A stretch of 64,000 nucleotides of DNA, from assembly GCA_003497625.1 (NCBI GenBank), contig DNNO01000030.1:33263-97262 (forward strand). The letters run 5' to 3'. The position numbers and the translations under genes were made by a program. This document shows positions 25,824 through 34,833 of the stretch, one piece after another; position 1 is the first letter of the stretch; each line of letters begins with the position of its first letter. Under the pieces are notes generated by a model, which was not told the origin of the DNA, searched no databases, and saw only the letters and a program-made list of their open reading frames with translations. This stretch comes from Flavobacterium sp. GTDB lineage: Bacteria; Bacteroidota; Bacteroidia; Flavobacteriales; Flavobacteriaceae.

Positions 25824-28373
25824 TTAGAACGGATAATTAATACCAAAATTTAGCACTGTTTTGCTAAAGTTCACCCCTTTCATCCATCGGTCGCCCACTT
25901 CTCTTCCTGGGTCGTAGGCTTTGTAACCTAAATCGAAACGGAAAACAAAGAAGTCAAAATCGTATCGTAGACCAATTCCAGAGCCAAATGCTAAATCTTC
26001 AAAAGAGCTAAATCCATTAAAAGTATAGTCTTCATCAGTAATATTATCAAATACATTCCAAATGTTACCGATATCAGCAAAAACGGCACTGTAGAAATTT
26101 CCTCCCACTCTAAAGCGGTATTCTAAACTGTAGGCTAATTTAAAGTTGGCTTCGTTAAAGTCATTAATTCCACCACTTCGTCCAGGGCCTAAACTATAGG
26201 CTTGCCAACCTCTGTTGTCATTTGAACCTCCAGAAAAATAACTTCGTGAAAAAGGAATCGATTGTGCATTACCAAATGGAACTGCTAAACCAGCAAAAGC
26301 TCTCATGGCTAAGGTGTTTTTCTTGCCAAAATCCCAATGCTTGATAAAATCGACTTCACCTTTTATGTATTGCGAATATTCTATTCCAAACATGGTTTTG
26401 TTGCCGTTCTGGTTCAAATCTTCGTTTTTTGTACCTGCTAATAGTGAAAGTACATTTCCAGCAGATTCGATTTTAGTTCGTATCGAATAAAAACTGTTGT
26501 CTAATAAACTAGCTTTAGTATTTCTAAAAAACGTAATTCCCGAAGAAACAATTAAGTTGTTTTCAATTAAACGTTCTCTTCTTTCGCCAATACTTCGTAT
26601 AATTTTATAATCTTGGTCGTTTGGATTTAAAGAAGTACTTCCGTTTTCAACATCATTGATAAAATTTACAGCTCCTTGGGTTGTTAAATTTCCATTTTCA
26701 AAGTTAGTTGGGTCAACATTGTAATCCTGAGCTAAATCATTTAAGGTATTGTAAGAAGAAGTATAAACGTTAAAGTAGTTTTCCGGATTCAAGTTTTTAA
26801 TAAACTGAATGTTTAATAAGTCAAATCGAATGGTATTTCTTTGTTTTGGAGTCCAATTATAATTGAAAACTCCAGTTAAGTTTTCTTTGTCTAAACCAAT
26901 ATTTCGCTGACTGGTTAAACCAATATTCGCATTGGTAGTAGGAAGCATTTCTTTTTTGATGATTTTTCGTAAATCTAAAGGAAAAACAATTCTTGGGAAA
27001 CTTAATTTTCCTTCCACACCATATTCTGAAATGTTGAAAAATACATTGTTTGGATTAGCTAAATCTTTAGAAGAACCAATGTTTCCTTTAGCCGATAGCT
27101 CAAATGTTTCTGCTCTTTTAAATAAGTTTCTCCATGTAAATGCCATTCTTGCGCTAATTCCAAATTCTTGTACATCAGAAGTCGTAACATCAATAGAAGG
27201 TTGCCAAATATATTTTGGCTTGCTCATTAAATATATATTCGCAATAAGAGAAGTGTTTGTACTGTCACTAGGATCTTCTACATATTCAATGTTTGGATAA
27301 TTGAAAACTTTTAAATTACTTAACGATTTTGAAGTTAACGTTCTGTCGTTGTCGCTAAATAGTTTGCCTTTTTCAATGAAAATAGCATTTGTTATGGCTT
27401 TAGGTTTGTATTTTAATTTTCCAGCACTGTAGATATTAAAATTTCGATACGTTACACTATCATTAAACTGATTGCGTTCTTTTTTTGAAGTATTATTGGT
27501 AAAAATATTAACCTGACTAATTTTATAAACTGTAAATGGTCGCTTTGATAAGGTGTCGCCATCTTTTACATAACGATCTTCAATTTTTAAATTGATGTCC
27601 ATTTTTTGAACCGAATCATCTATAATAGCATCATATTTTACGTTACTTTCCTGAAAATGATACACACCATTATTTCTTAGATATTGAGTGATTCTTTTTC
27701 TTTCGTTGTCAAAATTAAGATAAGAATATTGATCGCCTTTTTTTATGAAACTCTTTTTTTCTTGAAGCGTGTACATACTATCAATTGCTGGAGTTTCAAT
27801 AAATTTAGAAATGGAATCAATAAAGTAAGGCTTTCCGGTAGTTATTTTATATACGATTTTCCCCTTTTTCTTTCCAGTAGAATCAATAGACATTGTAACC
27901 GTATTTCTAATAAATCCGTTGTTGTAATAAAATCCACTCAATCTTTCTTTTGAACGTATTGCTTTTTTTTCATCAATAATAACAGGTGCTTCTCCTGTTT
28001 CTTTCATGAAATTAGATAATCCACTTACGAAAAAAGATTTTCCCAATCGATTCACTTGTTTGGCAGATAAAAAGCGATTAAGATTTTTTATTCTATTGGG
28101 TTTTTTGTTTAGCCAAGCTTGGTAAGACGAATCCGGATTTGGTTTTGCAGCATTGTATAAGGTTAGTCCAAATGGGTAATTTAAAAATTTAGTATTAGGT
28201 TGTTGTACCACTAAATTATTAATACGGTCTTCCTTGTTCAATTCGTCATTAACGAAGATTTCGTTTTTGGTCAATAACTTTTCACTTTCGGGTACTCGCT
28301 TAACTAACGAACACGAATAAATTATTGTTCCGATTACAAATAATAATGTTATTTTTGATAAATTATTTCTCAA
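25824..28373 (-). CDS. tamL: Lipidated Omp85/BamA-family outer-membrane protein (TamL)
   Basis: 849-residue Omp85 protein. The N-terminus ends in the lipobox IIYSC with Cys21, so unlike BamA or TamA it should be a lipoprotein as well as a barrel; this is the mark of TamL of Bacteroidota. POTRA-like repeats fill residues 40-360, and the 16-strand barrel follows, with the lid motif SRSYFSGGSNDNRGWQAYSLGPG (the family RGW/RGY region) and the C-terminal strand TVLNFGINYPF. It is thought to act with a TamB-like inner-membrane protein in outer-membrane homeostasis. No tamB is adjacent; upstream is the divergent RNA methyltransferase gene. Confidence 0.88.
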   Translation of the reverse strand: MRNNLSKITLLFVIGTIIYSCSLVKRVPESEKLLTKNEIFVNDELNKEDRINNLVVQQPNTKFLNYPFGLTLYNAAKPNPDSSYQAWLNKKPNRIKNLNRFLSAKQVNRLGKSFFVSGLSNFMKETGEAPVIIDEKKAIRSKERLSGFYYNNGFIRNTVTMSIDSTGKKKGKIVYKITTGKPYFIDSISKFIETPAIDSMYTLQEKKSFIKKGDQYSYLNFDNERKRITQYLRNNGVYHFQESNVKYDAIIDDSVQKMDINLKIEDRYVKDGDTLSKRPFTVYKISQVNIFTNNTSKKERNQFNDSVTYRNFNIYSAGKLKYKPKAITNAIFIEKGKLFSDNDRTLTSKSLSNLKVFNYPNIEYVEDPSDSTNTSLIANIYLMSKPKYIWQPSIDVTTSDVQEFGISARMAFTWRNLFKRAETFELSAKGNIGSSKDLANPNNVFFNISEYGVEGKLSFPRIVFPLDLRKIIKKEMLPTTNANIGLTSQRNIGLDKENLTGVFNYNWTPKQRNTIRFDLLNIQFIKNLNPENYFNVYTSSYNTLNDLAQDYNVDPTNFENGNLTTQGAVNFINDVENGSTSLNPNDQDYKIIRSIGERRERLIENNLIVSSGITFFRNTKASLLDNSFYSIRTKIESAGNVLSLLAGTKNEDLNQNGNKTMFGIEYSQYIKGEVDFIKHWDFGKKNTLAMRAFAGLAVPFGNAQSIPFSRSYFSGGSNDNRGWQAYSLGPGRSGGINDFNEANFKLAYSLEYRFRVGGNFYSAVFADIGNIWNVFDNITDEDYTFNGFSSFEDLAFGSGIGLRYDFDFFVFRFDLGYKAYDPGREVGDRWMKGVNFSKTVLNFGINYPF

Positions 28374-28409
28374 AGCACTTTTTAAAAGTTAGTCAAAAAT
28401 ACAATTTTT

Positions 28410-29135
28410 ATGGTTAGTAAAAACCAAATTAAACTAATAACGAGTTTACAGCAAAAAAAATATAGAAAACAAGAACAACTTTTCTTTGCCGAAGGTGTAA
28501 AGGTAGTTCAAGAATTGCTGAATTCTAACTTTGAATTGCAAGATTTATTTACAACAAAGCAAGATTTTCTTACAGTTTCAAAAAGCAAAGTTCATGTCAT
28601 TTCTGAAGCCGAGTTGAAGAAAATCAGTGCTTTAACTACTCCAAATACTTGTTTAGCGGTTTTTAAAATGCCAAAATCAAAAGATTTCGTTGAAAAAGGT
28701 TTAATTGTGGCTTTAGATGATGTTCGCGATCCTGGAAATTTAGGAACAATTATTCGTTTGTGCGACTGGTTTGGAATTGAAACCTTGTTTTGTTCGGAAG
28801 AATCAGTTGATATTTATAATCCAAAAGTGGTTCAAGCTACTATGGGTTCTATTAGTAGAGTAAATGTGGTATATGGAAATTTAGAAACGTTTTTAACGAA
28901 AACTAAACTGCCTGTTTTTGGCACTTTTATGGATGGGAAGAATATTTATCAAGAAAAATTACCAAAAGAAGGAATTATTATCATGGGTAATGAAGCGAAC
29001 GGAATCTCGTCTTCAGTTGAAAAGTTAGTTTCAGAACGAATTGCCATTCCGCGTTTTGGAAATCTTCAAGTTACAGAAAGTTTAAATGTAGCAACTGCAA
29101 CCGCTATTATTCTAAGCGAATTTAAACGAAGTTAA
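28410..29135 (+). CDS. SpoU/TrmH-family RNA 2'-O-ribose methyltransferase
   Basis: 241-residue SPOUT-class enzyme. A substrate-binding N-terminal domain (KNQIKLITSLQQKKYRKQEQ, FFAEGVKVVQELL) precedes the knotted catalytic domain with motif 1 DDVRDPGNLGTIIRLCDWFG, motif 2 IIMGNEANGIS and motif 3 VTESLNVATATAIILSEF. It methylates ribose in rRNA or tRNA with SAM; the exact nucleotide is not deducible, though the N-terminal domain fits the RlmB/TsnR-like group. It is divergent from tamL (36 bp apart) and converges with porT, 3 bp apart. Confidence 0.92.
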   Translation: MVSKNQIKLITSLQQKKYRKQEQLFFAEGVKVVQELLNSNFELQDLFTTKQDFLTVSKSKVHVISEAELKKISALTTPNTCLAVFKMPKSKDFVEKGLIVALDDVRDPGNLGTIIRLCDWFGIETLFCSEESVDIYNPKVVQATMGSISRVNVVYGNLETFLTKTKLPVFGTFMDGKNIYQEKLPKEGIIIMGNEANGISSSVEKLVSERIAIPRFGNLQVTESLNVATATAIILSEFKRS

Positions 29136-29138
29136 TTC

Positions 29139-29831
29139 TTAGTGAAACGAAAAATTGATGAAGAAACCACGAGTTTTCATCTCTTGCACATTTCCTGTCC
29201 AAGGACTATTTGGGTCGTTGTCACGAATTAGCTCATCGTTCATGCTAAAAACACCTCTGATAGAGGGTGAAAAAATGAAATATTCCAAATACAAATCAAT
29301 TCCAAATCCTACTTCGTAGAAATTAGTCCATTTGGTCATTCTAAAACGATTATTAAAATTGTCATCTGGAGAATCTGCGTTACTACTAAGATTTAAAGCA
29401 GTGGAAACACCTCCAAGTAAATAAGGTCTAACATTTCCTGTTCGTAAAGCAGAATATTTTAATAATAAAGGAAAAAAAACATAAGTCGACTTTACTTCTC
29501 TTAAACGATCACCAGTATCTGTAATATTAGGAAAGGTTAAATTGCGTTGGGTAATAATTAACCCAGGTTCAAAACGTAAATCGAAATATTCAGCCAATCT
29601 AAGATTTCCAATTAAACCCACGTTAAAACCAGTCGTTGCGCCTACTTCAATATCTTCGGTAACGGATAAATAATCGGTTTTAAAATCTAAACTATTAAAT
29701 CCAAGGTAATAACCCCAGTGAACGCGCTGTTTGTTCCAATTTTCTTTATTGATAATTGGGTCTTTGCTAAACATGCCTTCCTGAGCAAAAAGGATAGGGG
29801 AAAAAAGTAATAAAAATAAAAACTTCTTCAT
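29139..29831 (-). CDS. porT: PorT-family outer-membrane beta-barrel protein (type IX secretion)
   Basis: 230 residues with a signal peptide (KFLFLLLFSPILFAQ) and a beta-barrel pattern: VHWGYYLGFNSLDFKTDY at the start, YVFFPLLLKYSALRTGNVRPYLLGGVS in the middle and a C-terminal strand ending FFINFSFH. This is the PorT/SprT family, needed for type IX secretion and gliding in flavobacteria. It sits 1 bp from ubiE, the usual flavobacterial neighbourhood, which supports true PorT over a generic PorT-like protein. No other T9SS gene is in the window. Confidence 0.85.
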   Translation of the reverse strand: MKKFLFLLLFSPILFAQEGMFSKDPIINKENWNKQRVHWGYYLGFNSLDFKTDYLSVTEDIEVGATTGFNVGLIGNLRLAEYFDLRFEPGLIITQRNLTFPNITDTGDRLREVKSTYVFFPLLLKYSALRTGNVRPYLLGGVSTALNLSSNADSPDDNFNNRFRMTKWTNFYEVGFGIDLYLEYFIFSPSIRGVFSMNDELIRDNDPNSPWTGNVQEMKTRGFFINFSFH

Positions 29832-29832
29832 A

Positions 29833-30564
29833 TTATTTTTTAGATGCTTGATAAATAGTAGCTACTCCAAATGTTTGAGGTAGATGCTTTACATCTATAA
29901 ACCCAATTTTTCTCAAAATATTGTTCAATACTTCTCCAAACGGAAATTCGTTTGCTGAATTTGATAAGTATGTGTAAGCGGTTTTGTCTTTAGAAAACAA
30001 TTTTCCAATTAAAGGCAAAATTACTTTTGAATGAAAAACATAACCTTGTTTGAACGGGAATTTAGTAGGAACCGAAGTTTCTAAAATGATAAATTGTCCG
30101 TTAGGTTTTAATGTTCTTAAGATTTCAGATAAGCCTTTTTCAAGATTTTCAAAATTACGAACGCCATAAGCCACGGTAATTACGTCAAAATAATTATCAG
30201 GATAAGGAATGTTTTCGCCATCACCTAAAACCATTTGAATTTTTGAATCTAATTTTTGAGCTTCAATTTTTTTCTTCCCAATGTCTAACATGCCTTGAGA
30301 AATATCTAAACCAATGATTTCAGTAGCAGAAGTTTTTGCAAATAAAATAGCCAAATCACCCGTGCCAGTTGCAATATCTAAAATAGATTTTGGCTGACAT
30401 GCCTTTACCATTTTCAAGATTTTTTGCTTCCACTTTGCATCGGTGCCAAAAGAAATTACTTTATTAAGACCATCATAGTTGCCAGAAATGTTGTCAAACA
30501 TTTGAGCAACTTGTTCTTTTTTACCTAATTCCGAATCTTTATAGGGCGTTATATTTTTTGACAT
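29833..30564 (-). CDS. ubiE: Demethylmenaquinone methyltransferase
   Basis: 243-residue SAM-dependent C-methyltransferase making menaquinone from demethylmenaquinone, the last step of the quinone pathway in Bacteroidota (MenG role). Motifs: MFDNISGNYDGLNKVISFG, LDIATGTGDLAI (SAM loop), VLGDGENIPYPDNYFDVITVAYGVRNF and the C-terminal FPFGEVLNNILRKIGF. It is first in a two-gene unit with porT. Because the organism is expected to use menaquinone, the ubiquinone activity implied by the name is not relevant. Confidence 0.95.
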   Translation of the reverse strand: MSKNITPYKDSELGKKEQVAQMFDNISGNYDGLNKVISFGTDAKWKQKILKMVKACQPKSILDIATGTGDLAILFAKTSATEIIGLDISQGMLDIGKKKIEAQKLDSKIQMVLGDGENIPYPDNYFDVITVAYGVRNFENLEKGLSEILRTLKPNGQFIILETSVPTKFPFKQGYVFHSKVILPLIGKLFSKDKTAYTYLSNSANEFPFGEVLNNILRKIGFIDVKHLPQTFGVATIYQASKK

Positions 30565-30618
30565 TTTATTAAATTTTGGAACACAAAAGTACGATTAATA
30601 ATCAAGAACTTAAAAAAT

Positions 30619-31104
30619 TTACCTTTTAACATACGTTAAAAAAGTAAAATCGTAATCGTGTTTTTCGTCTTTAGTGTGGAATTCTTCAAAAACTAATTCC
30701 CATTTATCAGTATCAATTTCTGGGAAAAAAGTATCCGCTTCAATGGTAGTATGCACACGCGTTAAATCAATTTTATCCGCAATTTCGATGGATTGCTTAT
30801 AGATTTCGCCACCGCCAATGATGAAAACTTCTTCATCTTTTGGACACAATGCAATAGCTTTTTGCAAACTACTCGCTACCAAACAACCTTCTGGTGCTTC
30901 GTAATCCTTTTGTCTAGTGATGATAATGTGTGTTCGGTTTGGTAACGGTTTTGGGAAACTTTCGAAAGTTTTTCTTCCCATCACAATGTAATGTCCTGAA
31001 GTCAAACTTTTAAAACGCTTGAAATCATCTGGCAAATGCCAAACCAATTGATTATCTTTTCCTAAAGCATTGTTTTCGGATGCGGCTGCGATTATAGTTA
31101 GCAT
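30619..31104 (-). CDS. folA: Dihydrofolate reductase
   Basis: 161-residue NADPH-dependent enzyme regenerating tetrahydrofolate, needed after the ThyA reaction. Motifs are IIAAASENNALGKDNQLVWHLPDDFKRFK (substrate site, with Trp and the acidic residue Asp in LPDDF), VMGRKTFESFPKPLPNR (cofactor site) and VFIIGGGEIY. Length is standard. It lies in the same direction as thyA but is separated from it by a hypothetical membrane gene and about 360 bp of intergenic DNA. Confidence 0.96.
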   Translation of the reverse strand: MLTIIAAASENNALGKDNQLVWHLPDDFKRFKSLTSGHYIVMGRKTFESFPKPLPNRTHIIITRQKDYEAPEGCLVASSLQKAIALCPKDEEVFIIGGGEIYKQSIEIADKIDLTRVHTTIEADTFFPEIDTDKWELVFEEFHTKDEKHDYDFTFLTYVKR

Positions 31105-31319
31105 AGTAATGATTTGAAACGCTAAGGTAAGTATTTTGTGGGGGATTATTTTTTTAAACTCTAAAAATGGCGAGTGGATATGAATAGTTTTTTAAAGTTA
31201 GCTAGTAAACCGAAAGTGATTGAAATGGGAGCAGAGTATTTCACTGCTAACATAGGACTTTTTTGGTTTTAAAAAAAAACTTCAAGTCTCACAAAAACAC
31301 ACACTTTGATTAGTTATTC

Positions 31320-31694
31320 TTATTTTCCGTTTATGTCAGCTGAATCTGTTTTCGGGATTTTAAATAGCAAAATTATTGAGCATATTTGAAGAATTGTTTG
31401 AGCAATATTTATTAGCCCTACAATTGGATTTTTTTCAAAATTTTTAATCATAAACGAAATTCCAATTAGACCAATTAGAAACAAAACTAATAATAAGTAT
31501 TTTACCCAAGGTAAACCAAGTCTAATTAAGAAAGCAAGTCCAAAGACAAATGCTAGAGTAAAAATTGCTGTAAAAATTGTCAAGCCACTAGAAAATATAT
31601 TTGGTGTTAAGCCTAGATTCAATATTCCTAAACCTGCTGAAATAAAAGCCAAGTTAGATGATTTTTTATAATTAAGGTGAATTTCCTTTTTCAT
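31320..31694 (-). CDS. Hypothetical four-helix membrane protein
   Basis: 124 residues with four hydrophobic helices: LAFISAGLGILNLGLTP, FTAIFTLAFVFGLAFLI, WVKYLLLVLFLIGLIGISFMI and IVGLINIAQTILQICSIILLF. The ends are charged (KKEIHLNYKKSS and PKTDSADINGK). I recognise no family beyond a general resemblance to small inner-membrane proteins of unknown function. It sits between folA and thyA with gene-free flanks of 215 and 147 bp, which suggests an inserted accessory gene. Confidence 0.6.
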   Translation of the reverse strand: MKKEIHLNYKKSSNLAFISAGLGILNLGLTPNIFSSGLTIFTAIFTLAFVFGLAFLIRLGLPWVKYLLLVLFLIGLIGISFMIKNFEKNPIVGLINIAQTILQICSIILLFKIPKTDSADINGK

Positions 31695-31841
31695 AACTTT
31701 CTAGTTTTATGTTTGTGATCTGTCGATTTCGTTCTTAAATCGAAACTAAATTGTATATATGCTAATTTTTGTCCTCTAGTTGGGCAAATCTATTCATTTT
31801 TGTATGGCTTTGCTCAACAGATGTTGCGTATTACCTAATTC

Positions 31842-32666
31842 TTAAACCGCCACAACACCTTTAATATGCGGATGTGGGTCATAACCTTCTAACGTAAAAT
31901 CCTCAAACTTGAAATCGAAAATATTTTTAATTTCTGGGTTCAATTTCATCGTTGGTAATGGTCGGCATTCGCGTGATAGTTGTAATTCTAACTGCTCCAT
32001 GTGGTTGTTGTAAATATGCGCATCTCCAAAGGTGTGAATGAATTCGCCTACTTGTAAATCGCAAACTTGGGCAATCATCATGGTAAACAACGCATAAGAC
32101 GCAATATTAAAAGGAACACCTAAGAAAATATCAGCACTGCGTTGGTACAACTGGCAACTTAATTTTCCGTCGGCAACATAAAACTGAAAAAAGGCATGAC
32201 ATGGAGGCAAAGCCGCTTTTCCATTTGCTACATTTTCAGCAAACGAAACCGAAGTATCCGGCAAAACGCTAGGATTCCAAGCAGAAACTAACATTCTTCT
32301 GCTGTTTGGATTGGTTTTTAGCGTTTCGATTAATTCGGTAATTTGGTCAATTTCTTCGCTGTTCCAATTGCGCCATTGGTGTCCATAAACCGGACCTAAA
32401 TCGCCATTTTCATCCGCCCATTCGTCCCAAATTTTCACACCATTTTCTTGTAAATATTTAATATTGGTATCGCCATTTAAAAACCACAACAATTCGTAAA
32501 TAATCGATTTTAAGTGTAATTTCTTAGTGGTTACCATTGGGAAACCTTCGCTTAAATCAAAACGCATTTGGTAACCAAAAACACTTAGTGTTCCAGTTCC
32601 TGTACGGTCGCCTTTTTGGTTGCCGTTTGCTAATACGTGTTTTACTAAATCGTGATATTGTTGCAT
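31842..32666 (-). CDS. thyA: Thymidylate synthase
   Basis: 274-residue enzyme methylating dUMP to dTMP with 5,10-methylene-THF and leaving dihydrofolate for FolA. Visible motifs are [22 protein letters not shown], the active-site [11 protein letters not shown] with the nucleophilic cysteine, [20 protein letters not shown] and GDAHIYNNH. Length is slightly above the 264-residue E. coli enzyme. It is presumably expressed with folA function, but the intervening gene breaks a simple operon. Confidence 0.97.
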   Translation of the reverse strand: MQQYHDLVKHVLANGNQKGDRTGTGTLSVFGYQMRFDLSEGFPMVTTKKLHLKSIIYELLWFLNGDTNIKYLQENGVKIWDEWADENGDLGPVYGHQWRNWNSEEIDQITELIETLKTNPNSRRMLVSAWNPSVLPDTSVSFAENVANGKAALPPCHAFFQFYVADGKLSCQLYQRSADIFLGVPFNIASYALFTMMIAQVCDLQVGEFIHTFGDAHIYNNHMEQLELQLSRECRPLPTMKLNPEIKNIFDFKFEDFTLEGYDPHPHIKGVVAV

Positions 32667-32725
32667 TTTTTTGTTTAAAAGTTTAATTGTTTAAAAGGTT
32701 AAAAGTTTTAAAACCTTTCACCAAA

Positions 32726-33985
32726 TTAATGTGAAATATTAGCTACGTCTTTTGGATTGTGTTTGTGTTTGAATAAAATTGCAAATGCGATTGCGATCAC
32801 TGCAGCATATATTGCAAAAGCTAACCAGATATTGTGCCAATCTTTTTCTCCAGTCACAGCATCGGTAAAATACATACTAATCATTTGACCGCTTACAACG
32901 CTTCCTAAAACAGCTCCGAAACCATTAGTCATCATCATGAATAAACCTTGTGCCGAAGAACGAATCTTAGAATCGGTTGAGGTTTCTACGAATAATGAAC
33001 CTGAAATGTTGAAGAAATCAAATGCCATTCCGTAAACCACACATGATAAAATAATCATCCATAATCCATCACCAGGATTTCCGTAAGCGAATAATCCGAA
33101 ACGTAAAACCCAAGCAATCATACTAAACAACATTACTTGTTTGATTCCGAAACGTCTTAAGAAAAACGGAATCGCTAAGATGAATAAGGTTTCTGAAATT
33201 TGAGAAATCGACATAATTAAAGTCGAATATTTTACTACCAATGAATCGGCATAAACTGGATCGTGTTTAAAGTCATCTAAAAAAACATCACCATAAGCAT
33301 TCGTTAATTGTAAAGCAGCTCCAAGGAACATACTGAATACAAAGAATAAGGCTAATTTATAATCGGCAAATAATTTAAACGAACTTAATCCCATAAGTTC
33401 CATGAAAGACTTGTTTTCAGTAGTATTTCCTTCTGGTTCGCATTTTGGTAATGTAAATGAGTACAATCCTAAGAAAATAGCTGCAATGGCAGCAATGTAA
33501 AATTGATTTTCAGAAGCTTTGTTTCCGGTTAAGTTGGTAATCCACATGGCTACAATGAAACCAATAGTTCCCCAAACGCGAATAGGTGGAAAATCTTTCA
33601 CCACATCTAAGCCTCCTTTTTTCAAAGCGTTGTAAGCAACTGAATTTGAAAGAGCAATAGTTGGCATGTAAAAAATCATCGCCACTAAAATTACCCAAAA
33701 GAAATCAGATGGATTGCTAACTTGTGGAACATATAAAAGTGTTAATCCTCCTAAAATATGAAGCGCTCCGTATAATTTTTCGGCGTTTATCCAACGGTCG
33801 GCAATAATTCCACAAAGTGTTGGCATAAAAATCGAAGCAATTCCCATAGTAGAAAAAATAGCTCCAAATTGTGCTCCATCCCAATTTTTAGTTCCAAACC
33901 AATAATTTGCTACTGTGATAAGCCAAGCTCCCCAAACGAAGAACTGGAAAAAGTTCATTATCGTTAATCTGAATTTTACATTCAT
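32726..33985 (-). CDS. Nucleoside permease, MFS (NHS family)
   Basis: 419-residue inner-membrane transporter with 12 helices. The start VKFRLTIMNFFQFFVWGAWLIT and the segments GIIADRWINAEKLYGALH, FPPIRVWGTIGFIVAMWITN and FFNISGSLFVETSTDSKIRSSAQGLF (given in parts) fit the NupG/XapB nucleoside:proton symporters. It lies 59 bp upstream of thyA in the same direction, so nucleoside uptake sits beside thymidylate synthesis. Substrate range is inferred from family. Confidence 0.88.
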   Translation of the reverse strand: MNVKFRLTIMNFFQFFVWGAWLITVANYWFGTKNWDGAQFGAIFSTMGIASIFMPTLCGIIADRWINAEKLYGALHILGGLTLLYVPQVSNPSDFFWVILVAMIFYMPTIALSNSVAYNALKKGGLDVVKDFPPIRVWGTIGFIVAMWITNLTGNKASENQFYIAAIAAIFLGLYSFTLPKCEPEGNTTENKSFMELMGLSSFKLFADYKLALFFVFSMFLGAALQLTNAYGDVFLDDFKHDPVYADSLVVKYSTLIMSISQISETLFILAIPFFLRRFGIKQVMLFSMIAWVLRFGLFAYGNPGDGLWMIILSCVVYGMAFDFFNISGSLFVETSTDSKIRSSAQGLFMMMTNGFGAVLGSVVSGQMISMYFTDAVTGEKDWHNIWLAFAIYAAVIAIAFAILFKHKHNPKDVANISH

Positions 33986-34003
33986 ACTGTTATTGTTAAA
34001 GTA

Positions 34004-34627
34004 TTAAGATTCTTTTTTTGAGATTTCATCTCTAATTTTTGCTGCTTTTTCGTAGTCTTCGTTTTGCACAGCTTCGTCTAATTTTTCGTATAATTCTTTT
34101 AGCGAATAGCCTGAATAACTGTCAGCAGGAACAACTACATCTTCTTGTCCAAAGGTTTCTGGAGTTGAAAGAATGTCATCGTTTTCCTGATTTTCTGCAT
34201 TTTCTGAAGGATTAATGCTAAGGTAAATTCCGGCTTTGTCCAAGATGTTTTTGTAGGTAAAAATAGGAGCATTAAAGCGTAAAGCTAATGCAATAGCATC
34301 TGAAGTTCTAGCGTCGATAATTTCTTCGATTTTGTCTCTTTCGCAAATAATACTCGAATAGAAAACACCATCAACTAACTTATGAATAATGACTTGTTTT
34401 ACCACGATGTCAAATCGGTCGGCAAAACTTTTAAATAAATCGTGTGTAAGTGGGCGAGGTGGCTTGATTTCTTTTTCTAAAGCAATAGCAATAGATTGAG
34501 CTTCAAAAGCACCGATAACAATAGGTAGTTTTCGATCACCATCCACTTCATTTAAGATTAAGGCATAAGCTCCGTTTTGCGTTTGGCTATAGGAAATACC
34601 TTTTATAGTTAATTTTACTAAACTCAT
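34004..34627 (-). CDS. DUF151 bifunctional-nuclease-domain protein with UVR motif
   Basis: 207-residue cytoplasmic protein. The first 130 residues are a DUF151/BFN domain (LPIVIGAFEAQSIAIALE, PRPLTHDLFKSF, IDARTSDAIALALRFNAPIFT), a fold reported to have DNase and RNase activity in some members. The C-terminus is a UvrB/UvrC-type UVR helix (LKELYEKLDEAVQNEDYEKAAKIRDEI) that usually mediates protein contacts. It starts 18 bp upstream of the permease gene, so it is probably co-transcribed. Biological role in Bacteroidota is not established. Confidence 0.85.
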   Translation of the reverse strand: MSLVKLTIKGISYSQTQNGAYALILNEVDGDRKLPIVIGAFEAQSIAIALEKEIKPPRPLTHDLFKSFADRFDIVVKQVIIHKLVDGVFYSSIICERDKIEEIIDARTSDAIALALRFNAPIFTYKNILDKAGIYLSINPSENAENQENDDILSTPETFGQEDVVVPADSYSGYSLKELYEKLDEAVQNEDYEKAAKIRDEISKKES

Positions 34628-34695
34628 TTCAAATTGTTAATTATCATTTCTTTGATGCCTGATTTGGATTTTTAAACACCATCACAAAGTCAGAA

Positions 34696-34724
34696 AATGG
34701 CTAACAGAAAAACGGTTAGCCATT
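34696..34724. repeat. Perfect 10-bp inverted repeat
   Basis: AATGGCTAAC (34696-34705) and GTTAGCCATT (34715-34724) are exact complements with a 9-nt spacer. It lies between the etfA terminator and the DUF151 gene. It has no T tract, so it is not an obvious terminator; it may be a protein-binding site or an RNA hairpin in the DUF151 leader. Confidence 0.6.
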
Positions 34725-34762
34725 ACTTCGTCAATTCGTTACCACTCGGGTCGCTCCAAAAA

Positions 34763-34796
34763 TAAAAAAAAGAGCTATCTAAACAAAGATAACTCT
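34763..34796 (-). terminator. etfBA intrinsic terminator
   Basis: AGAGCTATCT (34771-34780) and AGATAACTCT (34787-34796) pair at 9 of 10 positions around a 6-nt loop. On the minus strand the stem is followed by a run of eight T, 38 bp after the etfA stop. Confidence 0.8.
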
Positions 34797-34833
34797 AATT
34801 TTAATTTAATATATTTTTTAAACAACTATTTTG

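Noticed and set aside
31105..31319. Small gene or tRNA in the folA upstream region
   Set aside because: No cloverleaf and no ORF above about ten codons with plausible start context; only a weak GCAG/CTGC hairpin is present.
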